A DNA stretch of 7,571 nt from an uncultured Micavibrio sp. Lineage in GTDB: Bacteria > Pseudomonadota > Alphaproteobacteria > Micavibrionales > UBA1664. Position 1 is the first letter of the stretch, and every line of letters begins with the position of its first letter. The stretch covers positions 1-7,571 of the forward strand of contig CAJXOI010000033.1 in the NCBI GenBank assembly GCA_913057885.1. Direction: 5' to 3'. The notes beneath the pieces were generated by a model. That model made no database searches. It saw only the letters and a list, made by a program, of their open reading frames with translations, and had not been told where the DNA came from. A program made the position numbers and the translations under genes. Positions 1-7,217 of the stretch are shown piece after piece.

Positions 1-227
1 TTCACGGGCCCGACCGGCACACAGATAAAAATAATATCGCAATTGGCGAGGACTGCTGCCTTATGTGATGCGGTATCAGCCAAATCCGCATCCAAGACAT
101 AGCGGCAAACATCCGTATCCTGGTCAACACAGGCAATATGACCCGCTAGTTTCCTATCACGAATATTGTGAGCGATTGATGACCCAATCAGGCCAAATCC
201 AACAATGCCAATAGAGTCACATATCAT
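1..227 (-). CDS. tyrA: Prephenate/arogenate dehydrogenase (TyrA family), N-terminal part, cut by window edge
   Basis: Enzymes of this family oxidatively decarboxylate prephenate or arogenate on the route to tyrosine, in the cytoplasm, using NAD(P)+. Only the first 75 codons are present; the rest lies beyond base 1. The visible part is the first half of a Rossmann fold: strand IGIVGFGLIGSS (residues 6-17) carries the GxGxxG loop at G10, G12 and G15. A second strand ends in IACVD, where acidic D35 would favour NAD+ over NADP+, and the next strand reads CDIIFICVPVGPV, typical of TyrA. The ATG at 225-227 overlaps the stop of the methyltransferase gene in an ATGA, and no Shine-Dalgarno is visible before it, so translation is probably coupled to that gene. 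Another NAD-binding dehydrogenase is possible because the catalytic domain is not visible. Confidence 0.78.
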   Translation of the reverse strand, partial: MICDSIGIVGFGLIGSSIAHNIRDRKLAGHIACVDQDTDVCRYVLDADLADTASHKAAVLANCDIIFICVPVGPV

Positions 228-949
228 GGTGCTTTTTTCGATTTAGCATGAGCAGGAATCCGTCTGACCGCAGAGGCCGGCTTAGGCGCAAGGGCACCCT
301 CTACCGCTTCGCGGATTTTTTTAACGGGTTCCTTAATACCTGCTTTTTCGCGTTTATGGGCGATCACCATGAATATACCGGCATTCATCACCCCGAACCC
401 ATGGGCGATGTTCACAACGCGGCGTATTATTTCAACCTTTGGGTTATAAGGTGGGAAATATAATGCCCCCTCAACACGGTCAAAATGAAACCTGTTTTCA
501 TTCAAAAGGCGCTTAACCTGCCCCAATGTACGCGGCGCACCAACGCCAAAAGGCGTGTTGTCCCGTCTTGCCCATCCGCCAGACCTATTGGGAAAGAGAA
601 TAACAAGACGACCATCGCCTTTTAGAACGCGGAACGCCTCTTTCAAATGGTTTTCAGGGCTTTTTGCAAATTCAAGGTCATGTATCATAATGGCACTATC
701 TGCCGCATGAGAAGAGCATTGCCATGTCAACGAGTATTCATTGTCTTTTTGATCGCTGTCTGTGTGATAGGACAGGAAATTAAAATGCCCGCGAATAACA
801 TCCTCGTAAAAACGGGATCCAGGGGACACAACACAATCCCCCCCGTACCCTTCAAGGTTTTTATTCAATAGGCGTACAATCTCGGCGTGAACATGTTCGC
901 CAAGGTCGCTTTTATAAAATTTACCAACTTTTTCAATGTTAACGCCCAT
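224..949 (-). CDS. SAM-dependent methyltransferase-like protein with degenerate cofactor motif
   Basis: A 241-residue protein that resembles the class I methyltransferases common in alphaproteobacteria; their substrate is unknown to me. The N-terminal KFYKSDLGEHV (10-20) matches the FYxSPLG start of the family. The middle has HDLE (90-93), then FRVLKGDGRLVILFPNRSGGWARR (106-129), the usual hydrophobic strand ending in PNR, followed by TPFG (132-135). Motif I, normally a glycine-rich loop after a hydrophobic strand, reads CVVSPGSRFYED (39-50) and has lost most glycines, so SAM binding is uncertain. The C-terminal tail is basic and low in complexity. I chose the ATG at 947-949 over the GTG at 956-958 because the GTG lies inside the AAGGTG ribosome site. 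The mutT stop is 10 nt upstream, so the two are likely one transcript. Family fairly sure, activity unsure. Confidence 0.75.
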   Translation of the reverse strand: MGVNIEKVGKFYKSDLGEHVHAEIVRLLNKNLEGYGGDCVVSPGSRFYEDVIRGHFNFLSYHTDSDQKDNEYSLTWQCSSHAADSAIMIHDLEFAKSPENHLKEAFRVLKGDGRLVILFPNRSGGWARRDNTPFGVGAPRTLGQVKRLLNENRFHFDRVEGALYFPPYNPKVEIIRRVVNIAHGFGVMNAGIFMVIAHKREKAGIKEPVKKIREAVEGALAPKPASAVRRIPAHAKSKKAP

Positions 950-955
950 TGGTGT

Positions 956-961
956 CACCTT
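956..961 (-). promoter_or_regulatory. Shine-Dalgarno AAGGTG deciding the methyltransferase start
   Basis: Read on the minus strand, AAGGTG sits 6 nt before the ATG at 947-949 and overlaps the TAA stop of mutT (960-962). It contains the alternative GTG start codon, which argues that GTG is not used. Confidence 0.65.
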
Positions 962-1433
962 ATATCAATTGATGAATAAGGGGAATAAGGGGAATATCCG
1001 CAGGTGGCATGGGATAGTTTTTCAGATCATTCTTATAAACCCATTTGAGGTTTTGACTCTCTCGCCCGTGAGGAATACCCTTCCATGTCCGACAGGCAAA
1101 AACAGGCATCAGAAGATGAAAATCATCATAGGAATGCGACGCAAAAGTCACGGGTTGCAGGCAATCCACACCCGTTATAATGCCCAATTCCTCATTTAAC
1201 TCACGAATTAAGGTAAATTCTGGCGTTTCATTTTCTTCAACTTTGCCGCCGGGAAATTCCCATAAACCCGGCATAGACTTTCCCTCAGGCCGTTGTGTTA
1301 ACAAAATTCGATTATCCGCATCCAACAATATGACCGCAGACACCAAAACTGTTTTTAAATAAGGCAATGGCGGCAGATCATCACTGATCTCACCGCCATT
1401 GCATGATTTTAAGTGCGCGTTATTGTCGCTCAT
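960..1433 (-). CDS. mutT: 8-oxo-dGTP diphosphatase MutT (Nudix hydrolase)
   Basis: MutT hydrolyses 8-oxo-dGTP to the monophosphate, keeping the oxidised base out of DNA. The 157-residue protein has a complete Nudix box at residues 63-85: G63, x5, E69, x7, R77-E78, xx, E81-E82, x, G84, I85, with every metal-binding glutamate present. The preceding QRPEGKSMPGLWEFPGG and the C-terminal FHLLMPVF and YPMPPADIPLIP segments are typical of proteobacterial MutT. It carries about 27 extra residues before the first strand (KTVLVSAVILL) compared with E. coli MutT (129 residues). That extension contains a strong mRNA hairpin listed separately. I start it at the ATG 1431-1433, 9 nt after the isomerase stop; a TTG two codons upstream is possible. 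No good Shine-Dalgarno precedes either, so coupling to the isomerase gene is likely. Confidence 0.92.
   Translation of the reverse strand: MSDNNAHLKSCNGGEISDDLPPLPYLKTVLVSAVILLDADNRILLTQRPEGKSMPGLWEFPGGKVEENETPEFTLIRELNEELGIITGVDCLQPVTFASHSYDDFHLLMPVFACRTWKGIPHGRESQNLKWVYKNDLKNYPMPPADIPLIPLIHQLI
974..996. repeat. Short tandem repeat, 9-nt unit, 2.5 copies
   Basis: GAATAAGGG occurs at 974-982 and 983-991, followed by GAATA. The unit is three codons long and encodes the IPLIPLI end of MutT. A PLIP-type ending is usual in this family, so the repeat may only reflect the protein sequence. Confidence 0.6.
1364..1402 (-). other. Strong hairpin with GNRA tetraloop in the 5' coding part of mutT
   Basis: GCAATGGCGG (1364-1373) and CCGCCATTGC (1393-1402) are perfect 10-bp inverted repeats. 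Inside them, after a 1-by-2 internal loop, AGATCA (1375-1380) pairs with TGATCT (1385-1390). In the minus-strand transcript the loop is GUGA, a GNRA tetraloop. The total is 16 bp of pairing in 39 nt, equal to 13 codons, in the N-terminal extension of MutT just before the conserved Nudix fold. No U-run follows the transcript-sense stem, so it is not an intrinsic terminator. Confidence 0.75.
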
Positions 1434-1442
1434 TATCAAACA

Positions 1443-2474
1443 TTATTCTGCTTCGGGCTCACCCTCTGCATTATTGTCTTCGCTATTGTCTTCGACCATC
1501 TCGTCGGGAGTAACGGATTCTTCTACCTCAGCTGAAGCGTCTTCTGAGACTTGTGTGTCCAGAGGATTACCGTTCAAATCGAAAACTTCGAACTCAACTT
1601 GTTGACGCAGCTTTTGAAGCTCCCCCTGAATTGCTGCCTGACGCAACTGATCTCTCAATTGATCACGCACTTCTTCGAACGCAGGCTTGGCACGCTCTCG
1701 TTCATCCTCAACTAAGATCACGTGAAAACCGAACTGTGTTTCAACTGGTGTTCTAGTAAAGGATCCAACGTCAAGGTCAAATGCTGCCTGTGAAAATTCA
1801 GGAACCATTTGCTCACGTGTGAAATAACCCAAATCGCCGCCTCGTTCAGCCGTTGGCCCGACAGAATTTTCCTCGGCCAACTCAGCAAAATCTGCACCTT
1901 GCTCAAGACGGATGATTAAAGCATTCGCCGCCTCTTGCGTTTCGACCAGAATATGCCTTGCGCGACGTTCTATTGTAGCGGGGGCGTTCGCCACCACATT
2001 CTGATAAGCATTTCGAACATCCTCATCCGATACTGCATCCTCGCCAATCTCGGCAACATACTCGGCACGAATGGCGGTTTCCAGTGCCTGCCTCAATCTT
2101 TCTTGAACTTCAGGATTGCTTTGATCAATACCGCGTTCCCTTGCGGCATCGATTGTCAATTTCTCAACCAAATATTGTTCCTGCAATAAAGGGAAAATAC
2201 GATCCAAGGACATACCAGGTGGTAATTGAGACCCAGATTGTGTAAAATTTTCCAAAACTTCTGCGCGGGTAATCTCTTCACCATCAATGGTCATAACGAC
2301 AGGGTTATCGTTTGAAACCTCAAAAGCCTCAACGGATTGAAGCATTACCTCAACATTTTGTTGATTCTGGTTTGGCTTTTCAACATGCATCATGAGCGCA
2401 TAAGCCACGGCGGCCAATGCAATAATGATTGAAAATCCCGTTACCAGGTTTTGTGATGTATTTTTCTCAGCCAT
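1443..2474 (-). CDS. Parvulin-type peptidyl-prolyl cis-trans isomerase, SurA/PpiD-like, membrane-anchored or exported
   Basis: A 343-residue periplasmic folding factor expected to catalyse prolyl isomerisation in exported proteins. Residues 10-30 form one hydrophobic segment with little positive charge before it; AYA at 24-26 could be a signal peptidase site, but an uncleaved anchor is equally likely. Residues 60-165 form a charged helical region with [18 protein letters not shown], as in the chaperone part of SurA/PrsA proteins. The PpiC domain spans about 169-258, with RARHILV (H174), [28 protein letters not shown] and GFHVILVED (H251). The last 38 residues (306-343) are very acidic and have no basic residue. 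GAGG lies 7 nt before the ATG. It diverges from secA, which fits a coordinated supply of translocase and folding factor. It probably heads the operon running to tyrA. Confidence 0.9.
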   Translation of the reverse strand: MAEKNTSQNLVTGFSIIIALAAVAYALMMHVEKPNQNQQNVEVMLQSVEAFEVSNDNPVVMTIDGEEITRAEVLENFTQSGSQLPPGMSLDRIFPLLQEQYLVEKLTIDAARERGIDQSNPEVQERLRQALETAIRAEYVAEIGEDAVSDEDVRNAYQNVVANAPATIERRARHILVETQEAANALIIRLEQGADFAELAEENSVGPTAERGGDLGYFTREQMVPEFSQAAFDLDVGSFTRTPVETQFGFHVILVEDERERAKPAFEEVRDQLRDQLRQAAIQGELQKLRQQVEFEVFDLNGNPLDTQVSEDASAEVEESVTPDEMVEDNSEDNNAEGEPEAE

Positions 2475-2481
2475 TCTTTGA

Positions 2482-2485
2482 CCTC
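2482..2485 (-). promoter_or_regulatory. Shine-Dalgarno of the isomerase gene
   Basis: GAGG on the minus strand lies 7 nt before the ATG at 2472-2474 and supports that start. Confidence 0.6.
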
Positions 2486-2516
2486 ATTTCCTCTTTAGTT
2501 TTTGGTTCGCGACTGC

Positions 2517-2544
2517 ATTATGGCATGGAAAATATTGGAATCAA
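2517..2544 (-). promoter_or_regulatory. Candidate sigma70 promoter for the isomerase operon
   Basis: On the minus strand, TTGATT (2539-2544) and CATAAT (2517-2522) are separated by 16 nt. The expected start of transcription is near 2510, giving a leader of about 36 nt. It is the only good candidate I see for the four-gene minus-strand unit. Confidence 0.5.
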
Positions 2545-2546
2545 CA

Positions 2547-2575
2547 TTGACGCCATAAACACACGCATTTATACA
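2547..2575 (+). promoter_or_regulatory. secA: Candidate sigma70 promoter for secA
   Basis: TTGACG (2547-2552) and TATACA (2570-2575) are separated by the ideal 17 nt. Transcription would start near 2582, giving a leader of about 27 nt that contains the secA ribosome site. The match to the consensus is strong for this rather AT-rich sequence. Confidence 0.6.
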
Positions 2576-2598
2576 CAACATAGAAATAAGGAAATTAA

Positions 2599-2602
2599 AA
2601 GG
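2599..2602 (+). promoter_or_regulatory. secA: Shine-Dalgarno deciding the secA start
   Basis: AAGG lies 6 nt before the ATG at 2609. The reading frame stays open upstream to 2429, but this site, the promoter and the usual MxxLAKKIxGSSNDR start of SecA all place the start at 2609. Confidence 0.7.
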
Positions 2603-2608
2603 CAAAAA

Positions 2609-5338
2609 ATGATTCTGGACCTTGCGAAAAAAATATTGGGATCGTCAAATGATCGCGCTTTGAAACAATTGTCAAAGCTTGTTCCCGCCGTGAACGCACT
2701 TGAAGAAACATACGAAAAACTCAGTGACGAAGACCTGCAAAATAAAACGGGTGAATTTCGCGATCGCCTTCAAAAGGGCGAAACACTCGATGACATCATG
2801 CCCGCGGCTTTTGCCACAGTACGTGAGGCCGCAAAACGGACATTAGGGCAAAGGCATTACGATGTGCAATTGATCGGGGGGTTGGCTCTTCATAAAGGCA
2901 TGATCGCCGAGATGCGCACGGGTGAAGGAAAAACCCTTGTCGCAACATTGGCTGTTTACCTTAACGCCATTGAAGGTAAAGGAGTGCATGTTGTGACCGT
3001 GAATGATTACTTGGCACAACGTGACTCGGAATGGATGGGGCAAATCTATCGCTTTTTGGGCTTAACAGTGGGATGCATTGTCGGCAATATGGACGATGCT
3101 GCGCGAAAAGTTGCCTATGCGTGTGATGTCACATACGGGACAAATAACGAGTTTGGGTTTGACTACCTGCGCGACAATATGAAATTCCGTTTAGAAGAAA
3201 TGGTCCAACGCCAATTTAATTTCGCTATTGTCGACGAGGTGGATTCTATTTTGATTGATGAAGCCAGAACTCCACTTATTATCTCCGGACCTGCGGAAAC
3301 ATCATCAGAACTCTACATCGAAATTGATAAAATCATTCCGAAATTAAAGGATAATCACTTTGAATTGGATGAAAAAACCAAGAACGTCACCCTATCCGAA
3401 GAGGGCGTCGAAGAAGCAGAAAAACTGTTGAAAAAAATCGGAATGCTTGAAGATGGCAGTCTCTATGACGCACATAATATCAGCCTTGTCCATCATGTTA
3501 ATCAGGCATTGCGTGCGCATAAATTATTCTCTCGCGACAAAGATTATATCGTCAAAGATGGCCATGTCGTGATTATCGACGAATTCACAGGCCGTATGAT
3601 GGAAGGCCGCCGATATTCAGAAGGATTACACCAGGCCTTGGAAGCAAAAGAAGGTGTTGATATTCAAAATGAAAATCAAACATTGGCATCCATAACATTC
3701 CAGAATTACTTCCGCCTTTATCCCAAATTGGCGGGGATGACAGGTACCGCCTCGACCGAAGCGACAGAATTCGAAGATATTTATAACCTGCGTGTTTTGG
3801 AAATTCCGACAAACATTGACGTGGCGCGTATCGACCATGATGATCAAATTTACAAAAACTTTGATGATAAATTTGCCGCGATTTTGGCAACCATCCAACA
3901 TGCCGTAGAAAAGAAACAGCCTGTTTTGGTGGGCACAACTTCAATTGAAAAATCAGAGATTTTGTCCAAATCCCTGAAAAAACATAAAATCAAACACAGC
4001 GTTTTGAACGCACGCCATCATGAACAAGAGGCACATATTATCTCCCAAGCAGGGACATTAGGTGCCGTGACCATTGCGACAAACATGGCTGGACGTGGAA
4101 CGGATATTCAGTTGGGTGGCAATTTGGACATGCGTCTGGAAACCGAAATTGATCCATCATGGACCGAAGCCAAAAAGAAAAAAGCCGAAGAAAAAATCCG
4201 TAAGGAAGTCGATGAAGCCCGCCAAAAGGTGAAAGAGGCCGGTGGATTATGCGTTATAGGAACGGAACGCCATGAATCACGGCGTATTGATAACCAGCTT
4301 CGTGGGCGGTCAGGCCGTCAGGGTGACCCGGGTGAAACAATTTTCTTCCTTTCCCTTGATGATGATTTGATGCGCATTTTTGGCGCGGAAAAACTTGCGC
4401 CCCTTCTTGCCCATCGCAAAATCGGCTTGAAAGACGGCGAATCCCTTACACATCCATTGATTTCAAAAACTTTGGAACGGGCGCAAATTAAGGTTGAGCA
4501 ACAAAACTATGAAATTCGTAAAAACTTGCTGAAATTTGACGATGTGATGAATGATCAGCGGAAGGTTATTTATGAACAACGCCGTGAAATTATGGAGGCC
4601 GAGGATGTATCAGAATTGATCATCGAAATGCGTCACGATGTCATTGCCGATTTGGTGGAGAGGAATATGCCGCCGGGGTCCCTGCCCGATCAATGGAATA
4701 CCGATGTCATGGAATCCGAATCCAAACGGATTTTAAACATCGAGGCCCCGATCAAAGAATGGGCCAATGAAGAAGGCATCGGCGAAGAAGAAATTGAGAG
4801 ACGTCTGCGCGATATGTCTGACAAATACATGGCGGCCAAAAGCACGGATGTCACCTCCAATGTGATGCGCCGCGTTGAAAAAGGCATTTTATTGCAACAA
4901 TTGGACACACAATGGAAAGAACACCTATTAGCATTGGATCACCTGCGTCAGGGAATTTCCCTTCGCGCCATGGCACAACGTGATCCGCTAAACGAATATA
5001 AAGCCGAAGCCTTTGCCTATTTCCAGGATATGTTGGCGAAATTAAAGGAAAATATAACACTGACACTATCTTTGGTTGATATTGACCCTGAGCGTGGCAG
5101 TTTGAACCTTCTTCCTCGTGCCGATTTCGAAAATACGGAACAACGACACCAAGAGTTCCAGCCAACCACTGCCGATTCTCGTGATCAAACTAAAATTACA
5201 CCATTTCGTAATGAATTTGATAAAAATGATCCGTCGACATGGGGCAATACACCGCGCAATGCGCCTTGCCCATGTGGATCAGGTAAAAAATACAAGCATT
5301 GCCATGGTGCCGTTCAAGACAAACGCGTTGCGGGATAA
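2609..5338 (+). CDS. secA: Protein translocase ATPase SecA
   Basis: SecA is the ATP-driven motor that pushes unfolded preproteins through SecYEG; it cycles between cytosol and inner membrane. The 909-residue length is normal (E. coli 901). Motifs in order: MRTGEGKTL with Walker A lysine K108; [15 protein letters not shown] with Walker B D209-E210; AGMTGTA (375-381); TNMAGRGTD (491-499); and [10 protein letters not shown] with R567 and R570 in the second nucleotide-binding fold. [14 protein letters not shown] marks the helical scaffold. The tail [16 protein letters not shown] ends in the zinc ligands C887, C889, C898 and H899, the SecB- and lipid-interacting domain. Protein starts [16 protein letters not shown], as SecA should. 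It has its own promoter and diverges from the parvulin gene. A prepilin-like gene follows after 19 nt with no terminator between. I see no missing residue. Confidence 0.98.
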   Translation: MILDLAKKILGSSNDRALKQLSKLVPAVNALEETYEKLSDEDLQNKTGEFRDRLQKGETLDDIMPAAFATVREAAKRTLGQRHYDVQLIGGLALHKGMIAEMRTGEGKTLVATLAVYLNAIEGKGVHVVTVNDYLAQRDSEWMGQIYRFLGLTVGCIVGNMDDAARKVAYACDVTYGTNNEFGFDYLRDNMKFRLEEMVQRQFNFAIVDEVDSILIDEARTPLIISGPAETSSELYIEIDKIIPKLKDNHFELDEKTKNVTLSEEGVEEAEKLLKKIGMLEDGSLYDAHNISLVHHVNQALRAHKLFSRDKDYIVKDGHVVIIDEFTGRMMEGRRYSEGLHQALEAKEGVDIQNENQTLASITFQNYFRLYPKLAGMTGTASTEATEFEDIYNLRVLEIPTNIDVARIDHDDQIYKNFDDKFAAILATIQHAVEKKQPVLVGTTSIEKSEILSKSLKKHKIKHSVLNARHHEQEAHIISQAGTLGAVTIATNMAGRGTDIQLGGNLDMRLETEIDPSWTEAKKKKAEEKIRKEVDEARQKVKEAGGLCVIGTERHESRRIDNQLRGRSGRQGDPGETIFFLSLDDDLMRIFGAEKLAPLLAHRKIGLKDGESLTHPLISKTLERAQIKVEQQNYEIRKNLLKFDDVMNDQRKVIYEQRREIMEAEDVSELIIEMRHDVIADLVERNMPPGSLPDQWNTDVMESESKRILNIEAPIKEWANEEGIGEEEIERRLRDMSDKYMAAKSTDVTSNVMRRVEKGILLQQLDTQWKEHLLALDHLRQGISLRAMAQRDPLNEYKAEAFAYFQDMLAKLKENITLTLSLVDIDPERGSLNLLPRADFENTEQRHQEFQPTTADSRDQTKITPFRNEFDKNDPSTWGNTPRNAPCPCGSGKKYKHCHGAVQDKRVAG

Positions 5339-5347
5339 TCGTTTTTT

Positions 5348-5351
5348 AAGG
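5348..5351 (+). promoter_or_regulatory. Shine-Dalgarno deciding the start of the prepilin-like gene
   Basis: AAGG sits 6 nt before the ATG at 5358, between the secA stop and the next gene. The frame is open far upstream within secA, but this site and the short lysine-containing N-terminus before the membrane segment place the start here. Confidence 0.65.
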
Positions 5352-5357
5352 TATACT

Positions 5358-6002
5358 ATGAATATGAAGTCTTTTGCACAAAAGGGGAATGTGCTTTTCC
5401 TCATTCTTATTGCTGTTGGCCTTTTTGCCGCTCTAACCTATGCCGTTAGTCGGTCTTCTGGTGGCGGCGCAGGGACAATTACGAATGAACAAGCCCGTGT
5501 TTCCGCAGGGCAACTGATGCGCGCCATGCAAGACATTAAAATGGGGTATGATTATTTGTGGAATCAGCAGGGTTGTTCTATTGATGAAATTGACTTTTCT
5601 AACCCTCCCGCTGGTGCAGGAACAGAATGCGAAATGTTTGATCCGTTGGATGCCGGTATTCGTTACCCCACAAATCTTGATGAATATCAAACCGCCGCTG
5701 GCACAGGGGAATTCACATTTTTTTATGTCGGTAACGCCCCTGCCGGTGGCTATGGCGTTGTTGATTTAGGAACAGCCAGTGATGATCACATGGTTGTCTT
5801 GGAAAATGTCCGCCCCGAGATTTGCGTCGCGGTTAATAAATTGTTGGATTACGCAAATCCTAATGACGATATCATTGACACTGACGCAGGTGATCGCATC
5901 TATGGTGACGTCGCCACAGAATTTGTTGGGCAAACATCTGGATGCCGTGCAATTGCCGCTGGTGGACCCTATGACGTATTCATGGTCATGCAGGAACTTT
6001 AA
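5358..6002 (+). CDS. Single-pass envelope protein with prepilin-like N-terminus, function unknown
   Basis: A 214-residue protein I cannot name. It starts with a short segment containing one lysine (MNMKSFAQKG), then a hydrophobic helix NVLFLILIAVGLFAALTYAV (11-30), a Gly/Ser linker, and a soluble domain. The KG-then-hydrophobic pattern resembles a type IV prepilin cleavage site after G10. However, position +1 is Asn, not Phe or Met, and position +5 is Leu (L15), not the Glu needed by major pilins, as in some minor pseudopilins. Four cysteines (73, 91, 156, 196) could form two disulfides in the periplasm. ICVAVNKLLDY (155-165) and the C-terminal YDVFMVMQEL resemble, from memory, unnamed alphaproteobacterial proteins starting RGNVLFLILIAV. 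An acidic stretch D170-D179 might bind calcium. It lies 19 nt after secA and is probably co-transcribed. An uncleaved membrane anchor is the main alternative. Confidence 0.75.
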   Translation: MNMKSFAQKGNVLFLILIAVGLFAALTYAVSRSSGGGAGTITNEQARVSAGQLMRAMQDIKMGYDYLWNQQGCSIDEIDFSNPPAGAGTECEMFDPLDAGIRYPTNLDEYQTAAGTGEFTFFYVGNAPAGGYGVVDLGTASDDHMVVLENVRPEICVAVNKLLDYANPNDDIIDTDAGDRIYGDVATEFVGQTSGCRAIAAGGPYDVFMVMQEL

Positions 6003-6033
6003 TATCTCCTATCTTCTGCACCGCAACACATAA

Positions 6034-6039
6034 TATAAT
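6034..6039 (+). promoter_or_regulatory. Possible -10 box upstream of the patatin-like gene
   Basis: A perfect TATAAT lies 35 nt before the ATG at 6074, in the 71-nt gap after the prepilin-like gene. No good -35 is found 16-18 nt upstream (TCTTCT at best), so a promoter here is only possible. Otherwise the gap shows no terminator and no strong hairpin. Confidence 0.3.
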
Positions 6040-6073
6040 TGCCCCACCACACATTTGCCGCCCATAATGAGAC

Positions 6074-7204
6074 ATGGGGAGCGATCAAAACAAAAAAATA
6101 CGCGTCGGTCTGGTCTTGCAAGGCGGCGGAGCCTTGGGCGCAGAACAAGCAGGAATGATTGCAGGCCTTGTTCTTAATCCTAATATAGAAATCAAAATTA
6201 TCACGGGTGTTTCGGCCGGCCTAATCAACGGCGCAACGGTTAAACAAGTGTTTAATCATCATGGATATAGCACAGAATCCCGCCGTATGGTTGGTGATAT
6301 TCTAATGGATAAATGGTTAAACCGTATCGGCCTTGACCCAATCTCCTCTGCAACCGTGCAGCAGGCACAGGACAATATGGACGCGGTAGGTCATGCCATC
6401 GAGGCAGCCCAATCATTTGGGCGTGTTGCCAATATTGCCCCTTTGATGCAATGGATGACGGCACCTGCTCAGATACAGCGGTCTATGATTCTACGACAAG
6501 CAAAAGCACTATACAGCACCATGTTTAAAAATTTGATCAATAATAGCGTTGTTATCAACCCAGATGCCCTGCAATCAACAGAAAATGTGGCATTATACGG
6601 TGAGGCCGTGAACGCAACCACCATGAGGGGGCGTATTTTTGGCCCGCATGAAATGACATCCGATGTTTTGATGGCGAGCGCCAGCCTGCCTGATGTTTTT
6701 CACCCCGTTCAAATTGGTGATCATTTTTATATTGATGGTGCCTGTCAGGGCGGATCTAACGCGCCTATCGAGCCGATTATTGATCATCTAGGTGACCTTG
6801 ATGTTGTTATTGGCCTTGCAACAAATCCGCCCAATGTTCCTTACCAAGATAAAAACCCACGGTCACTGGGCGCAAAGGATCTAGAGCAATCGAACGGATT
6901 GATTCTCACACAAGGGTTATGGCCACTTGTTCAATTGATGGAAAGACGTGAAAAAGGACAAAATATCCCGCCCGTTCATATTGTATGGCGGCGTGATGAC
7001 CACGTTATTTTCACACAAAAAGACAAGCTTAATACGTCTAGGCGGTTTTTATGCGACCGATTTATTGAAGGGTTTGAAACCATCCGTGCTTTCATAGTGA
7101 ACCATGGTGAAACGTTGGATTCACAACCTTCCATGACATCCGATCATTTCAAAAAGATTGCGCGTCGCAATGCTCATCAGGGGCGCCATTTGGTCGCGGC
7201 CTAG
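6074..7204 (+). CDS. Patatin-like phospholipase family protein
   Basis: Patatin-like proteins are serine acyl hydrolases that cleave membrane phospholipids or neutral lipids with a Ser-Asp dyad. The 376-residue protein opens with GLVLQGGGALGAEQAG (12-27), the glycine-rich oxyanion-hole loop. GVSAG (45-49) follows, with nucleophile S47 in the GxSxG elbow. LMASASLPDVFHPV and YIDGACQGG come later, with D221 of the DG motif as the second dyad residue. All the core motifs are present, so it is likely active. The C-terminal part, with MERREKG, HIVWRRDD and a helical end, resembles the DUF3734 extension of proteobacterial patatins (judged from memory). There is no signal peptide, so it is expected in the cytosol or on the inner face of the membrane. 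The ATG at 6074 has only a weak Shine-Dalgarno. It may be read from its own promoter or through from secA. The exact substrate is unknown. Confidence 0.9.
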   Translation: MGSDQNKKIRVGLVLQGGGALGAEQAGMIAGLVLNPNIEIKIITGVSAGLINGATVKQVFNHHGYSTESRRMVGDILMDKWLNRIGLDPISSATVQQAQDNMDAVGHAIEAAQSFGRVANIAPLMQWMTAPAQIQRSMILRQAKALYSTMFKNLINNSVVINPDALQSTENVALYGEAVNATTMRGRIFGPHEMTSDVLMASASLPDVFHPVQIGDHFYIDGACQGGSNAPIEPIIDHLGDLDVVIGLATNPPNVPYQDKNPRSLGAKDLEQSNGLILTQGLWPLVQLMERREKGQNIPPVHIVWRRDDHVIFTQKDKLNTSRRFLCDRFIEGFETIRAFIVNHGETLDSQPSMTSDHFKKIARRNAHQGRHLVAA

Positions 7205-7217
7205 GCCCTGCCCCCTA

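Noticed and set aside
1437..1439. TTG as the mutT start
   Set aside because: Possible, but an ATG two codons downstream is more likely and no Shine-Dalgarno favours the TTG.
2429..2608. An in-frame 60-codon upstream extension of secA starting at 2429
   Set aside because: It would overlap the start of the divergent isomerase gene and run through the promoter region. SecA proteins start close to the ATG at 2609, which has its own AAGG site.
3585..3944. Antisense open frames of 119 and 91 codons within secA
   Set aside because: They lie wholly inside a strongly conserved gene, have no recognisable domain or good ribosome site, and look like shadows of secA codon use.
5321..5347. Possible intrinsic terminator after secA (AAACG/CGTTT followed by a T-run)
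   Set aside because: The stem is only 5 bp with a 14-nt loop, overlaps the secA stop, and the T-run is part of the stem.
5118..5357. An 80-codon upstream extension of the prepilin-like gene inside secA
   Set aside because: It overlaps conserved SecA tail sequence in another frame; the ATG at 5358 has a well-spaced Shine-Dalgarno and gives a sensible short N-terminus.
5328..5357. TTGCGG-18-TATACT as a promoter giving a leaderless message for the prepilin-like gene
   Set aside because: Transcription would start past the ATG at 5358. The TATACT is better explained as the spacer between AAGG and the ATG, and the -35 match is weak.
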